From: Paenalcaligenes hominis
Lineage (GTDB): Bacteria > Pseudomonadota > Gammaproteobacteria > Burkholderiales > Burkholderiaceae_B
NCBI RefSeq assembly: GCF_011927625.1
Contig: NZ_JAATIZ010000003.1
Span: 124,001 to 188,000 of the forward strand
DNA: 64,000 bases
Direction of reading: 5' to 3'
The notes beneath the pieces are model-generated. The model was not told the origin of the DNA. It ran no database searches and saw only the letters and a list, made by a program, of their open reading frames with translations. The position numbers were made by a program, and so were the translations under genes. Positions 24,215 to 36,595 of this stretch are shown piece after piece (the first letter of the stretch is position 1; each line of letters starts with the position of its first letter).

Positions 24215-25186
24215 ATGAGCGCCTTACTCGAAGTCAAACATCTAAACGTAGAGTTCCCCACCCGTCGTGGGGTACTGACGGCTTTAAACGACGTGTCTTT
24301 TCACATTAATAGCGGCGAGGTCTTAGGCGTAGTCGGCGAATCAGGCGCCGGCAAATCCCTAACAGGCAGCGCTATTATTCGCCTCCTTGACCCGCCAGGC
24401 CGTATTGCTGGTGGCGAAATTCACTTTAACGGCAAGCGCATTGATAATTTGCCCGAAGAGCAAATGCGTCAGCTACGAGGCAAAGAAATCGGAGCCATTT
24501 TCCAAGACCCTTTAACCTCGCTCAACCCTCTCTACACAGTAGGGCAGCAACTGGTGGAAACCATTCAAACCCACCTTAACCTCAGTCAAAAACAAGCTCA
24601 AGAACGTGCCATCGAGCTGCTTGAGTCCACTGGCATCCCTGCAGCCCGCGAACGTATTAACCACTATCCGCACCAGTTTTCTGGCGGCATGCGTCAGCGA
24701 GTAGTCATTGCATTGGCTTTAGCTGCCGAGCCAAAGCTTATTGTGGCGGATGAGCCCACTACGGCTTTAGACGTATCCATTCAAGCCCAAATCATTGACT
24801 TACTGAAAAAACTCTGCAAAGAACACGGTACCTCAGTGATGCTCATTACCCATGACATGGGTGTGATTGCAGAAACCGCAGATCGCGTCGCGGTCATGTA
24901 TGCCGGTCGTATTATCGAGGTAGGCCCTGTACAAGACGTTATTCAGCGGCCCTTGCACCCTTATACCGCTGGGCTTATGCGTTCTATTCCCGACATTCAC
25001 CGTAGCCTGTCACGTCTAGAGCAAATCCCCGGCAGCATGCCACGTTTACATGCCATTCCAGCTGGCTGTGCGTTTAATCCACGTTGCAAAGAAGTGATGC
25101 CACGCTGTAGGGTTGAACGCCCAGAGCTCATCACCATCAAAGATCGCCAAGTCGCCTGTTGGCTGCATGAAGGAGAGCCCGCATGA
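24215..25186 (+). CDS. ABC importer ATPase, DppD type, 323 aa
   Basis: This cytoplasmic ATPase has Walker A GESGAGKS near residue 42, Q-loop FQDPLTSLNP, signature FSGGMRQRV, Walker B LIVADEPTTALD and switch His in LITHDMG. The C-terminal oligopeptide/dipeptide domain carries the Cys-rich GCAFNPRCKEVMPRC segment, which binds an iron-sulfur cluster in characterised members. It pairs with the ATPase encoded next, whose start overlaps this stop by four bases. Confidence 0.94.
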   Translation: MSALLEVKHLNVEFPTRRGVLTALNDVSFHINSGEVLGVVGESGAGKSLTGSAIIRLLDPPGRIAGGEIHFNGKRIDNLPEEQMRQLRGKEIGAIFQDPLTSLNPLYTVGQQLVETIQTHLNLSQKQAQERAIELLESTGIPAARERINHYPHQFSGGMRQRVVIALALAAEPKLIVADEPTTALDVSIQAQIIDLLKKLCKEHGTSVMLITHDMGVIAETADRVAVMYAGRIIEVGPVQDVIQRPLHPYTAGLMRSIPDIHRSLSRLEQIPGSMPRLHAIPAGCAFNPRCKEVMPRCRVERPELITIKDRQVACWLHEGEPA

Positions 25187-26172
25187 GCACCCCCTTAGTT
25201 GAAGTTAATGATGCTGCGCGCTATTTTGATGTATCGCCGTCTTGGTTAGACCGCGTTATTTATCGTAAACCGCGTGTGTTGCTGCATGCGGTAGATGGGG
25301 TAAGCTTCACTTTACATAAAGGCGAAACTTTAGCCCTTGTAGGTGAGTCCGGTTGTGGTAAATCCACCGTTGCGCGTCTGCTTGCTGGTTTATACGACTT
25401 AACGCGGGGTAGCATCCGTTTTGACGGTATGGACTTAACCTCCATGAATCCCAGTCAAAAGCAGGCTATGCGGCGTCGGCTTCAAATGATTTTCCAAGAC
25501 CCCTATGCCAGTTTAAATCCCCGTTGGCGTGTAGGTCGAATTATTGCCGAGCCACTTAACACCCACACGCAACTTTCTGCTCCAGAGCAAGCCGACCGAG
25601 CTGGGCAGCTGCTTGAACAGGTTGGGTTAAACCCTTCGGATAAAAATCGCTATCCCCATCAATTTTCAGGCGGGCAGCGGCAACGTATTTCTATTGCTCG
25701 CGCCCTAGCACTTAATCCTGAATTTATTGTGTGCGATGAGCCTACCTCTGCCTTAGACGTATCGGTGCAGGCTCAGGTCTTAAACCTCATGAAAGACCTG
25801 CAAAGCACCTTAGGCCTTAGTTATTTATTTATTTCCCATAACTTAGCCGTTGTCCATCATGTAGCAGACCGCGTCGGTGTAATGTATTTAGGGCGCATTG
25901 TCGAAATAGCCGATCGTAATACCCTATTCACCACCCCACGGCACCCCTATACGCAAATGCTCTTGGGCGCTATTCCTGATATGACTGGCACAGGCAAAGC
26001 GCGCATTCCTGTGGCAGGCGAGGTACCCAACCCCTTAAATCCTCCCAGCGGTTGCACTTTTCATCCTCGCTGCCCTTTAGCTAATGATCGCTGTAGGCAG
26101 CAAAGACCCGAGCTGTTGCAGCAAGGCAAAACCCAAGTGGCTTGCCATGCTGTCGAAGAGGGACGCGATTAA
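25183..26172 (+). CDS. ABC importer ATPase, DppF type, 329 aa
   Basis: This is the second ATPase of the importer. It has Walker [10 protein letters not shown]-loop [10 protein letters not shown], signature FSGGQRQRI, Walker [13 protein letters not shown] and switch His in FISHNLA. The C-terminal domain has the [15 protein letters not shown] cysteine cluster. The N-terminal insertion around [16 protein letters not shown] before the first strand is usual in DppF/GsiA halves. It ends the operon; a strong terminator follows within a few bases. Confidence 0.94.
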   Translation: MSTPLVEVNDAARYFDVSPSWLDRVIYRKPRVLLHAVDGVSFTLHKGETLALVGESGCGKSTVARLLAGLYDLTRGSIRFDGMDLTSMNPSQKQAMRRRLQMIFQDPYASLNPRWRVGRIIAEPLNTHTQLSAPEQADRAGQLLEQVGLNPSDKNRYPHQFSGGQRQRISIARALALNPEFIVCDEPTSALDVSVQAQVLNLMKDLQSTLGLSYLFISHNLAVVHHVADRVGVMYLGRIVEIADRNTLFTTPRHPYTQMLLGAIPDMTGTGKARIPVAGEVPNPLNPPSGCTFHPRCPLANDRCRQQRPELLQQGKTQVACHAVEEGRD

Positions 26173-26207
26173 AAAAAAGCACTATTGGAAATCCAATAGT
26201 GCTTTTT
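26172..26207 (+). terminator. Terminator of the peptide-importer operon
   Basis: GCACTATTGG (26179-26188) pairs with CCAATAGTGC (26193-26202) around AAAT, with A and T runs on both flanks. It can serve both this operon and, in reverse, the panD transcript. Confidence 0.88.
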
Positions 26208-26228
26208 ACATAGGTGGCTACGTAGCGA

Positions 26229-26774
26229 TTACGAAGCAAACTGATTTAAATGGCACGACAAAATATCGGCTATGGCATGATCATTTAAGCCACGAGCACG
26301 TAAATCGGCAGCAAGGGCTTCTACATCTACATTGACGATTTGACGCTGCGCACCATTTGGGCGTTCTTCGCGTTTGATACGAAAATTATAAGGATGCTCT
26401 GGCGTTGCATACACCTGGTAGCTCATGACCTCGTCCACATTATTTTGCGCATCAAAGGTCAATACCACTGGCTCAATATCAAAGATTTGAGGGGTATCAA
26501 TGTATTCGGTTGCACAAATAATGACTTGATCGCCTCGCTGACACGTACGTGCAGCCGCCCCATTTAAAATACAGCAACGAGAGCCAGGCTTGCCATAAAT
26601 GACATAGGTAGAAATACGTGCACCGCTGTCTTTATTCCAAATATCCACGAACTCCATTGGCAAAATGCCCGCTTGTTCGCAAATTTCAGGGTCTAAGGTG
26701 ATGGAGCCGTGATAATTTAAGTCAGCGCCGGTAATAGTAATACCGTGCAACTTGGCTCGAACAATTTTTTTCAT
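26229..26774 (-). CDS. panD: Aspartate 1-decarboxylase with C-terminal extension, 181 aa
   Basis: PanD decarboxylates L-aspartate to beta-alanine for pantothenate synthesis, using a pyruvoyl group made by self-cleavage. The cleavage site is G23-S24 in YHGS. Other E. coli active-site positions are kept: K8 (AKLH), Y21, R53, T56, Y57 and N71 (NGAAA). The E. coli residue E23 is H22 here. The core ends near residue 122, and about 58 extra residues ([16 protein letters not shown]...NQFAS) are not found in the 126-residue E. coli enzyme. Their role is unknown. The gene stands alone, convergent to the importer operon. Confidence 0.85.
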   Translation of the reverse strand: MKKIVRAKLHGITITGADLNYHGSITLDPEICEQAGILPMEFVDIWNKDSGARISTYVIYGKPGSRCCILNGAAARTCQRGDQVIICATEYIDTPQIFDIEPVVLTFDAQNNVDEVMSYQVYATPEHPYNFRIKREERPNGAQRQIVNVDVEALAADLRARGLNDHAIADILSCHLNQFAS

Positions 26775-26847
26775 GAAAAATACACTTAATAGATAAAAGC
26801 AGAATTTGCTTTAATTATACGAGCTTATGCAAACTCGACCTATGCTC

Positions 26848-26899
26848 GTTTAACTATTTCACCACATTCAGTCTGCGGCTTAGTTCTAAATAGTTAAAC
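26848..26899. repeat. 12-bp inverted repeat with 28-nt spacer
   Basis: GTTTAACTATTT (26848-26859) and AAATAGTTAAAC (26888-26899) are exact inverse complements. They lie between the divergent panD and DUF523 genes. The spacing suits a pair of operator half-sites or a weak hairpin. Confidence 0.6.
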
Positions 26900-26938
26900 T
26901 GATTACCGTCCACCTCGTTGTTTTTAGCTCTATCCCCT

Positions 26939-27433
26939 ATGACCCCTATACTTATCAGTGCCTGCCTAGTGGGCCAGCCTGTTCGCTACGATCACAGCCA
27001 CAAACGGATTGATCATACGCTGCTTGAACGTTGGCGCGAAGAAGGCCGCTTAATTCCTATTTGCCCCGAGGTCGCTGCAGGCCTACCCACGCCACGCCCC
27101 CCTGCCGAAATACAAAACAAGCGCAGTGGCGAGGACATTTTGGCCTTTCAAGCACGCATTATAGATTCGCATCGCCACGATCTAACGGCGGAGTTTATAG
27201 CAGGGGCACAGTTAGCTCTTGAACTGGCTCAGCGCCATCAAGTGCCGTTAGCTATTCTTAAAGAGAATAGCCCTTCGTGTGGTAGCTCTCGTATTTACGA
27301 TGGCTCATTTACAGGCACCACCCTTTCTGGCATGGGTGTAACCGCCGCTCTGTTAACTCGTCATCGTATTCGTGTGTTTAATGAAAACCAGCTTGAAGAA
27401 GCTGCCGCTTTTTTAGCCCATTACGACGCATAG
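26939..27433 (+). CDS. DUF523-family protein, 164 aa
   Basis: DUF523 proteins are small cytoplasmic proteins of unknown function. The hallmark N-terminus is present (ISACLVGQPVRYD followed by HK), as are ICPEVAAGLPTPRPPAEI and LKENSPSCGSSRIYDGSF, with the conserved cysteines near residues 8, 41 and 114. The ATG at 26939 starts directly on the family motif; no ribosome-binding site is visible, so the message may be leaderless or weakly translated. It is divergent from panD, with the inverted repeat at 26848-26899 between them. Confidence 0.85.
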   Translation: MTPILISACLVGQPVRYDHSHKRIDHTLLERWREEGRLIPICPEVAAGLPTPRPPAEIQNKRSGEDILAFQARIIDSHRHDLTAEFIAGAQLALELAQRHQVPLAILKENSPSCGSSRIYDGSFTGTTLSGMGVTAALLTRHRIRVFNENQLEEAAAFLAHYDA

Positions 27434-27645
27434 AGTATTAGCTTGTTATATATGGGCTTACCGGAGGGCCTATGCCTGTCCATTCACAGGCAACAGCACC
27501 TACACGTGCCAACGCCTACGAATCGTTGCTTTTCAAAGGGTAAAAATGTACCCAATCATAGATTAGATATTTGCCTCTGTATCAAAAATAAAAGACACGC
27601 TATGCTTAGCAAATTGAATTTGGCTATTTTTATTGTATTAACCCC

Positions 27646-28287
27646 ATGAATTACTTTGCACTTATTAATTATATTGCAGTGATGTCTGTAACCCCAGGGC
27701 CTAACAACCTTTTACTGACGGCTTCAGGGGTTAACTTTGGTTTAAGACGCACCTTGCCTATGTGTTTTGGGGTTAGCATAGGCTGTGCTATTCAATGCTT
27801 AATTGCCCTTAGCACCTTTCATCTTTTATTCAGCTGGATAGAAGAGCTTCGTTTTCCCTTAGCTCTCATTGGCTGCGGCTACTTATTATGGCTTTCTTGG
27901 GCTTTATATCGATCATCAACGACAGAAAGCAAATCTCAGCTGCAACAACCCATGGGCTTTTGGCAAATGGCCTTATTTCAGTGGGTCAACCCAAAGGCTT
28001 GGCTAATGGCTATTAATATTGCTATTTTGTTTAGCTCAACTACCGCTAGTTGGGGGCACTATGTCAGCATTGCCTTAATTAATGCTCTGGCCAACTTTCC
28101 ATGTATCTTTATCTGGGCTGCACTGGGGTCCAAGCTAAAACGGTTTCTCCAAGAGCCTAAACGTCTGCAGCTTTTTAATGGTTGTATGGCGTTATTGATG
28201 ACCTTTACCGCCCTGTGGCTGTTAGCTGATGAGGCCGTTTTCTTCCTCGACACTCACCCTATTATTGCAGCCAAGCTGGTTTATTAA
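27646..28287 (+). CDS. LysE/RhtB-family amino-acid exporter, 213 aa
   Basis: This is an inner-membrane exporter of about six segments. The family signature near the N-terminus is VTPGPNNLLLTASGVNFGLRRTLP (residues 14-37), followed by GVSIGCAIQCL and the central FQWVNPKAWLMAI. Members export lysine, homoserine, threonine, leucine or cysteine. The substrate is not evident. No ribosome-binding site is obvious before the ATG. A stretch of about 210 bp before it contains no convincing gene. Confidence 0.9.
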   Translation: MNYFALINYIAVMSVTPGPNNLLLTASGVNFGLRRTLPMCFGVSIGCAIQCLIALSTFHLLFSWIEELRFPLALIGCGYLLWLSWALYRSSTTESKSQLQQPMGFWQMALFQWVNPKAWLMAINIAILFSSTTASWGHYVSIALINALANFPCIFIWAALGSKLKRFLQEPKRLQLFNGCMALLMTFTALWLLADEAVFFLDTHPIIAAKLVY

Positions 28288-28338
28288 CGTCTTACTATGC
28301 CTAAAAGCAAAGCTTAATGCTTAGTTGATTCATCGGAA

Positions 28339-28354
28339 TGTTCCATGTGAAACC
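28339..28354. promoter_or_regulatory. Degenerate parS-like sequence
   Basis: TGTTCCATGTGAAACC combines halves of the two parS forms seen in this window, with mismatches at positions 8 and 16. It lies in a gene-free gap between the exporter and gyrB. The call is weak. Confidence 0.3.
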
Positions 28355-28401
28355 TTGTTCTATAGCGCATATGACCCAAGAACAAGCCCGCTCTCACAAT
28401 T

Positions 28402-28433
28402 AAAAACGGACCGCCTTTTAGCGGTCCGTTTTG
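28402..28433. terminator. Terminator between the LysE-type exporter and gyrB
   Basis: AAACGGACCGC and GCGGTCCGTTT form an 11-bp stem around CTTTTA, with T and A runs on both sides. It can end both converging transcripts. Confidence 0.85.
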
Positions 28434-28481
28434 TGTGTCTCTTTAATTCAAGCATCGAATTAATAGAGAAGTTCATCACAA

Positions 28482-30938
<2,457 letters not shown>

Positions 30939-31007
30939 TTACCTGTAGTGAGTCATGCAGCTAGAGCTGTTCTAGCTAAGCGTAGGCGTGTAAAGAAAAC
31001 TTCTTTT

Positions 31008-32117
31008 TTAGATACGCATGGGCATAACTACATATTTGAAAGCATCTTCTTCGGGTAGAGTGACTAATACCGATGCATTAGAGTCTGGCTGTACTGACCA
31101 ACGAATATCGGCTGTCTTTGTATTTGCCAGAACATCCAGTAAGTAACTGACGTTAAAGCCCACATCTAAGGACTCAAACGCGTAATCTACCTCGAGTTCT
31201 TCTCGAGCTTCTTCTTGCTCTGCATTCGATGCTGAAATTTTCATTTGGTTTTCACCTAACTGAATACGTACGCCACGTAATTTATCAGTGGTGAGAATGG
31301 CTGCGCGTTGTAGGCTGCCCTGTAAGGCTTCGCGATTTAGTACAAAATGGCGCGTATAAGAGGTGGGAATCACTCGGGTGTAATCAGGGAACTTGCCCTC
31401 GACCAGTTTGGTGATTAATTCGACCCCGTCAAAATTAAAGCGCATTTGACCGGCGGCAACTTCAACCTGTACAGGGGCATCGGTATCGTCAAGTAAGCGC
31501 TGCATTTCCAATACGGTTTTGCGCGGCACAATGACTTCGTGCTTGGCATCGATACTTTGCGCTTCGATGGCATGGTGAGCAAGGCGGTGGCCATCGGTAG
31601 CCACGGTACGTACCAAGCCAGGCTCAAACACAAAAAGCATACCATTTAAATAATAGCGGATATCTTGTTGTGCCATGGCAAAGTGCACAGAATTCAATAA
31701 ATGCTTGAGTGACTTTTGCGCCAAAGCAAACGATACATCCCACTGATCAGGCTGAACAAGGGTAGGGAAATCATCCGCAGCCATAGTTTGTAAAGCAAAA
31801 CGGCTACGCCCTGACTGCACTAAAAGCTTGTTGTCCTCTAGGGTTAAGGACACCTCACCACTGCCTGGCAAAGCACGCAAAATATCGAGTAGTTTACGTG
31901 CCGCCACTGTCGTTGAAAGCATAGCGTCGCCTACCCCAAAATCAGCATGGGTAGTAATTTGCACCTCGAGGTCTGTGGCAATAAAGGACACACGGTTGCC
32001 TTCTTTACGCAACAGGATATTTGCCAAAATAGGCAAGGTATGACGACGCTCAACAATGCCTACAACAGTGGTTAAAGGCTTAAGCAGCGCATCGCGCGAG
32101 GCTTTTACAAGTAGCAT
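31008..32117 (-). CDS. dnaN: DNA polymerase III beta sliding clamp, 369 aa
   Basis: This is the dimeric ring clamp that tethers replicative polymerase. It has three repeated clamp domains; the N-terminus LVKASRDALLKPLTTVVGIVERRHTLPIL and C-terminus KYVVMPMRI are typical, the latter forming part of the partner-binding cleft. Length matches the family. The start lies only 2 nt after the dnaA stop, so translation of the two is probably coupled. Confidence 0.98.
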   Translation of the reverse strand: MLLVKASRDALLKPLTTVVGIVERRHTLPILANILLRKEGNRVSFIATDLEVQITTHADFGVGDAMLSTTVAARKLLDILRALPGSGEVSLTLEDNKLLVQSGRSRFALQTMAADDFPTLVQPDQWDVSFALAQKSLKHLLNSVHFAMAQQDIRYYLNGMLFVFEPGLVRTVATDGHRLAHHAIEAQSIDAKHEVIVPRKTVLEMQRLLDDTDAPVQVEVAAGQMRFNFDGVELITKLVEGKFPDYTRVIPTSYTRHFVLNREALQGSLQRAAILTTDKLRGVRIQLGENQMKISASNAEQEEAREELEVDYAFESLDVGFNVSYLLDVLANTKTADIRWSVQPDSNASVLVTLPEEDAFKYVVMPMRI

Positions 32118-32119
32118 AG

Positions 32120-33550
32120 TTATCCTTTTAATGTTTGTTCTAACACATGAAGTGAGTGATTAAGTTCATTGTCTGAGCGACGCGCCTCAGCAATCTTACG
32201 CACAGCATGTAATACGGTGGTGTGGTCACGTCCACCAAACAAATCGCCAATTTCCGGTAAGCTTTTTTGGGTTAGCTCTTTAACCAAATACATTGCTATT
32301 TGTCTAGGTACGGCAATATTGGCTGGACGCCGTTTTGAATACATGTCCGAGACTTTTATTTTATAAAAATCGGCCACAGTCTTCTGAATATTTTCTACAG
32401 AGATCTGACCATTCGACATAGACAACAGATCTTTTAATGCGTCTTTACAAATGTCGACGGTTAACTCGGTTTGCTCATGGAAGCGAGCGTAAGCCGCTAC
32501 GGTACGTAGAGCCCCTTCGAGTTCTCGTACATTGCTACGCAAATGCTTAGCAATAAAAAAGGCCACTTCCTTTGGCATAGTCATGCCGTCATTTTGAGCT
32601 TTACGTAAAAGGATGGCGACCCGCATTTCTAGCTCGGGAGGCTCGATGGCTACCGTTAAGCCCGAGTCAAAACGAGAAATCAAACGACTTTCTATATTAG
32701 AAAGCTCTTTGGGGTAGGTATCTGAGGTGATGATAATTTGCTTGCGTTGCGCCACCATGGCTTCGAACGCATAAAAGAATTCTTCTTGGGTGCGGTTTTT
32801 ACCGGCAAAAAACTGAATATCATCAATCAACAGTAAGTCTAGCGAGTGATAGTACTGTTTAAACTCGTCAAACGCTTTGCGCTGGTAGGCTTTTACTACA
32901 TCTGATACATATTGATCCGCATGCACATAACGGACTTTAACCCCTCGGCCTCGACTAATGAGGGCATTGCCTACCGCATGGATTAAATGCGTTTTGCCTA
33001 AGCCTACCCCGCCATACAAAAACAAAGGGTTATAAGACGTACCTGGGTTTTCAGCGACCTGGAGTGCTGCGGCGCGAGCCAACTGATTGGCTTTACCCGT
33101 GACAAAGTTATCAAAACTAAGATCGGGGTTTAAGCGCGATTGCTCAGAAGGCGCGGCATGCGACGGTGTAGTCACTGGACTAGGTGTAGTGTAAATAGTG
33201 GGGATCGCATTCTGTTGATCGAGCTCGACGCTGTGCTCGTGTTGTCGAGCCTGTTGTAAACCCTGCGCCGTCATCATAGGCTGAGGCGCGGCGGTAGACT
33301 GAGCAAGTTCGAGCTGAAGCTCTATAGGGCGTCCAAACCATTCGCTAGCGATGTCTTGAATACGATGTGAAAAATTTTTACGTACCCAATCCAGTTTAAA
33401 GCGATTAGGCGCAGACATCCGCAGCACGGCAGTATCCTCTTCGAACTCAATAGGCTCTAGAGGCTTAATCCACGCGCTGATTTGTTGAGGAGGGAGATCC
33501 TGCTCTAGACGTTGTACACAAGAAAGCCAAAAATCGTTCATTTTTTTCAC
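32120..33550 (-). CDS. dnaA: Chromosomal replication initiator DnaA, 476 aa
   Basis: DnaA binds 9-mer boxes at oriC and melts the origin. Domain I spans about residues 1-85, a variable linker follows to about 145, the AAA+ domain carries [10 protein letters not shown] and LLIDDIQFF, and the C-terminal domain IV has the signature [12 protein letters not shown]. The start may be GTG at 33550 or ATG at 33541; the latter gives the usual MNDFW N-terminus, the former has AAGG at better spacing. Two perfect DnaA boxes at 33587 and 33608 lie just upstream and suggest autoregulation. Confidence 0.98.
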   Translation of the reverse strand: MKKMNDFWLSCVQRLEQDLPPQQISAWIKPLEPIEFEEDTAVLRMSAPNRFKLDWVRKNFSHRIQDIASEWFGRPIELQLELAQSTAAPQPMMTAQGLQQARQHEHSVELDQQNAIPTIYTTPSPVTTPSHAAPSEQSRLNPDLSFDNFVTGKANQLARAAALQVAENPGTSYNPLFLYGGVGLGKTHLIHAVGNALISRGRGVKVRYVHADQYVSDVVKAYQRKAFDEFKQYYHSLDLLLIDDIQFFAGKNRTQEEFFYAFEAMVAQRKQIIITSDTYPKELSNIESRLISRFDSGLTVAIEPPELEMRVAILLRKAQNDGMTMPKEVAFFIAKHLRSNVRELEGALRTVAAYARFHEQTELTVDICKDALKDLLSMSNGQISVENIQKTVADFYKIKVSDMYSKRRPANIAVPRQIAMYLVKELTQKSLPEIGDLFGGRDHTTVLHAVRKIAEARRSDNELNHSLHVLEQTLKG

Positions 33551-33884
33551 TATAGTAAACCTTAATTCTACCCTTACTCCACAGACTTATCCACAACCCC
33601 TGTGTTTTTATCCACAGCCCCTAATATGTCTTCTTCCTCCGCAAATGTGTCGCTTTAAGGTAAAATGCGCACCAACCCTATTGTTTTGGCCTTTTACTAT
33701 TGACTAATCTAGTAAAACTTGCTGAAATAATAGTCTTTTGTAGATTTTCTGTTGCCAGAAACCTAGTTTTGTCGTCAAACCGCTTTTAGATTGGCTTTTA
33801 AAGTATCTTTAAAGGTTTTACGCGAGGGGCTTAGGTTTGGTCTTTTAGGCGTTATCTGGCGGCACTTTTATTTGTGGACTAACC
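33551..33884. promoter_or_regulatory. dnaA-rpmH divergent intergenic region with two DnaA boxes
   Basis: This 334-bp gap separates divergent dnaA and rpmH. It has two perfect DnaA boxes TTATCCACA (33587-33595 and 33608-33616) near the dnaA start. A TTGACT element near 33697 may belong to the rpmH promoter, though no matching -10 is convincing. No gene was found in it. Confidence 0.7.
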
Positions 33885-34019
33885 ATGAAGCGCACATATC
33901 AACCATCAGTTACCCGTCGCAAACGCACGCACGGTTTTCGCTTACGTATGAAAACCCGTGGCGGCCGTGCCGTACTAAACGCTCGCCGTGCCAAAGGCCG
34001 CAAGCGTTTAGCTGTTTAA
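33885..34019 (+). CDS. rpmH: 50S ribosomal protein L34, 44 aa
   Basis: The translation begins [19 protein letters not shown] and ends GRKRLAV, the almost invariant L34 sequence. It is a tiny basic protein of the large ribosomal subunit. It starts the conserved rpmH-rnpA-yidD-yidC-mnmE run and is divergent from dnaA. Confidence 0.98.
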   Translation: MKRTYQPSVTRRKRTHGFRLRMKTRGGRAVLNARRAKGRKRLAV

Positions 34020-34069
34020 TCGGCAGCAGGTGCCACTAGGCACATACTGGACAGGTCGCATCAACCTAA

Positions 34070-34429
34070 ATGCGTACTGACTATCCAGCCTCTGCACGAC
34101 TACATCGCCCCTCCGAATACGCCTCCGCCTTAAAAGGCAGACGTATAGCAAGAGGGGCTTTGTTTGTTGTCAACACACCACGTCAATCTTCAGCAAGCGC
34201 TGACTCTGCTCGGCTAGGTTTGATTATCCCTAAACGCCTTGCGACACGAGCTGTAACGCGTAACACCATTAAACGGGTAATACGCGAAGCCTTCCGTTTA
34301 CAACGCCCTCTTTTACCTCCTAACGATTTTGTGGTTCGTTTGCACACTAAAGTGCCAGACGTATCATTAAGACAGCTACGTGTATTGGTGCGAACGGAAA
34401 TAGACAGCTTGTTCCAAAAGGCCAGATAG
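34070..34429 (+). CDS. rnpA: Ribonuclease P protein component, 119 aa
   Basis: RnpA is the basic protein cofactor of RNase P, which trims tRNA 5' ends. The family signature is [29 protein letters not shown], including the conserved RNxxKR motif. Length is normal. It lies 50 nt after rpmH, and its stop overlaps the GTG start of yidD. Confidence 0.96.
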   Translation: MRTDYPASARLHRPSEYASALKGRRIARGALFVVNTPRQSSASADSARLGLIIPKRLATRAVTRNTIKRVIREAFRLQRPLLPPNDFVVRLHTKVPDVSLRQLRVLVRTEIDSLFQKAR

Positions 34430-34650
34430 TGAAAACCATCTTAATAGGTTGTGTACGTTTTTATCAAATAGCGATTAGCCCTTGGTTGGGCCGTAATTGC
34501 CGCTACTTGCCTACGTGTTCAGCCTATACTATCGAAGCCATTGAGGTACACGGTGTTGTACGTGGGGTTTGGTTAGGTATGAAACGTATTGGTTGCTGTC
34601 ACCCTTGGGGTCGTAGTGGCTATGATCCTGTCCCACCGAAAAAACACTAA
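34429..34650 (+). CDS. yidD: Membrane protein insertion efficiency factor YidD, 73 aa
   Basis: This small membrane-associated protein carries the YidD pattern [28 protein letters not shown] followed by [17 protein letters not shown], with conserved cysteines. Translation begins at GTG, overlapping the rnpA stop by one base (TAGTG), so the two are coupled. It assists YidC-dependent insertion of inner-membrane proteins. Confidence 0.95.
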   Translation: MKTILIGCVRFYQIAISPWLGRNCRYLPTCSAYTIEAIEVHGVVRGVWLGMKRIGCCHPWGRSGYDPVPPKKH

Positions 34651-34743
34651 CTCTATTCACCTTTACTTCCAAGCCCGCCTATAAAACTTGATTAACAGCG
34701 TTTTAAGTTTTTTGGCTCGCTTAACCTTTGTATAACAGGCGCT

Positions 34744-36405
34744 ATGGACATTCGACGCACCATCCTCTGGATGATCTTTTCCTTTTCGCTCCTGCTACTT
34801 TGGAACAACTGGCAAGAGCACAACGGCAAACCTTCTTTATTTGCTAGCACTCCTGTTGACCAAGAGCAGTCGCAATCTACTACGGCCTCTACTGATATTT
34901 CTGTACCGCAAGCCGCGACACAGACCTCAGCCGCCCCCGAGTTGCCCGCTAGTCAACCTACGGCTTCTGAACTGATCACTGTTAGCTCAGACGTATTAAA
35001 GCTTGAGTTTGATACCGTAGGCGCACAGCTCGTGCATGCCGAACTACTCAAGTTTGCGGTTCCCGGAGAGCCTGATAAACATATGGTGCTGTTGGATGAC
35101 TCCACGTCCTCAGTTTACCTAGCCCAAAGTGGCGTAATTGGTGCACCGGCAGGCCAAGCCTACCCCACTCACCTTACCCCATTTAGCTTACTGTCCCAGC
35201 AAAAGAATGCCTCTACCGGTGACCTAGAGATCGTATTCGAGGCTACCTCGGACGATGTACGTGTATTGAAAACCTACGTCATCACTCAGGGCAGTTATGA
35301 CATCCGTGTGGCTACCCAAGTTGAAAACCTCGGTGCAACGGCTATCACCCCGTCCATTTATTTACAGCTGACTCGCGATGGTAACAACCCACCAGATACG
35401 TCCAGACTGTACCGTACCTTCACGGGCCCTGTGGTTTATTCTGAAGAAGACAAATTCCAAAAAATTGGTTTTTCAGATATCGATAAAAACAAAGCGAAAT
35501 ACACCACAGCCAGTCCTGATGGTTGGATTGGAATGGTTCAGCATTACTTTGCCACCGCTTGGGTACCCGCCCAGGGGGTTGAGCGCACCAACCAGGTGTT
35601 ACGTGTAGCTGATAATCTTTATGCAGTCCGTACTATTTACCCCATCGGTACGATTGAGCCCCAGCAATCGGCAACAGTAGAAGCCGACCTATGGGTTGGT
35701 CCTCAAGACCAACAAGCCATGGCTCAAGTCGCTAAAGGTTTAGACCTCGTGGTTGACTATGGTTGGTTGACGATTTTATCCAAGCCTTTATTCGCTATTT
35801 TGACGTGGCTTCACGGCATTATTGGCAACTGGGGCTGGGCTATTGTGCTCTTAACGGTACTGATTAAGCTGGTGTTCTACCCCTTATCGGCTGCTAGCTA
35901 CCGCTCAATGGCAAAAATGAAGCAAGTCACCCCACGTATGCAAGCCATTCGTGAAAAGTACAAAGAGGACCGGGTTAAGCAAAACACAGCCATGATGGAG
36001 CTCTACCGCAACGAGAAAATTAACCCTCTTGGCGGGTGTTTACCTATGGTGGTGCAGATCCCCGTATTTATCGCTCTCTATTGGGTGTTGTTAGGCAGTG
36101 TAGAGATGCGTGGTGCACCGTGGATCTTGTGGATTCATGACTTATCGGCTCGTGACCCATGGATGATCTTGCCAGCGATTATGATGCTTACTATGTTCTT
36201 GCAGATTCGCTTGAACCCTACGCCACCCGACCCCCTCCAAGCCAAGGTGATGATGCTCATGCCATTAGTGTTTGGTGGCATGATGTTCTTCTTCCCTGCC
36301 GGTCTGGTGTTGTACTGGGTAGTTAACAATGCGTTGTCCATTGCTCAGCAACAGTACATCACACGCAAAATAGCCAACGCCGCCGAAGAGAAAAAAATCG
36401 GCTAA
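34744..36405 (+). CDS. yidC: Membrane protein insertase YidC, 553 aa
   Basis: YidC inserts and folds inner-membrane proteins, alone or with Sec. An N-terminal membrane anchor (MDIRRTILWMIFSFSLLLLW), a large periplasmic beta domain (about residues 60-335) and the C-terminal conserved five-segment core with YPLSAASYRSMAKMKQVTPRMQ and NPLGGCLPMVVQIPVFIALY are visible. Length fits the proteobacterial type. A terminator follows, separating it from mnmE. Confidence 0.97.
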   Translation: MDIRRTILWMIFSFSLLLLWNNWQEHNGKPSLFASTPVDQEQSQSTTASTDISVPQAATQTSAAPELPASQPTASELITVSSDVLKLEFDTVGAQLVHAELLKFAVPGEPDKHMVLLDDSTSSVYLAQSGVIGAPAGQAYPTHLTPFSLLSQQKNASTGDLEIVFEATSDDVRVLKTYVITQGSYDIRVATQVENLGATAITPSIYLQLTRDGNNPPDTSRLYRTFTGPVVYSEEDKFQKIGFSDIDKNKAKYTTASPDGWIGMVQHYFATAWVPAQGVERTNQVLRVADNLYAVRTIYPIGTIEPQQSATVEADLWVGPQDQQAMAQVAKGLDLVVDYGWLTILSKPLFAILTWLHGIIGNWGWAIVLLTVLIKLVFYPLSAASYRSMAKMKQVTPRMQAIREKYKEDRVKQNTAMMELYRNEKINPLGGCLPMVVQIPVFIALYWVLLGSVEMRGAPWILWIHDLSARDPWMILPAIMMLTMFLQIRLNPTPPDPLQAKVMMLMPLVFGGMMFFFPAGLVLYWVVNNALSIAQQQYITRKIANAAEEKKIG

Positions 36406-36421
36406 GCGCATTTGCTGCATC

Positions 36422-36463
36422 AAAAAGCCTCTGTGTCTAAATCCAGCACAGAGGCTTTTTTTA
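36422..36463 (+). terminator. Terminator after yidC
   Basis: AAAAAGCCTCTGTG pairs with CACAGAGGCTTTTT around an 11-nt loop, followed by a run of seven T. Confidence 0.88.
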
Positions 36464-36595
36464 TGGCCTTGTTAACACTAAGGCTTCTGCTAAAAACACA
36501 CCTAATGCTATGATGACGGTTCTTTACTCTTCCCGCTTTTTATGATGTAGGCTTAGGGTTTTGATAGCCACTACCGCCTCTTTCTTGCCTCTTTG

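Noticed and set aside
27443-27649. A 68-codon plus-strand frame between the DUF523 and LysE-type genes
   Set aside because: Cys- and His-rich sequence without ribosome-binding site or family pattern, and it runs into the exporter start. It looks like chance.
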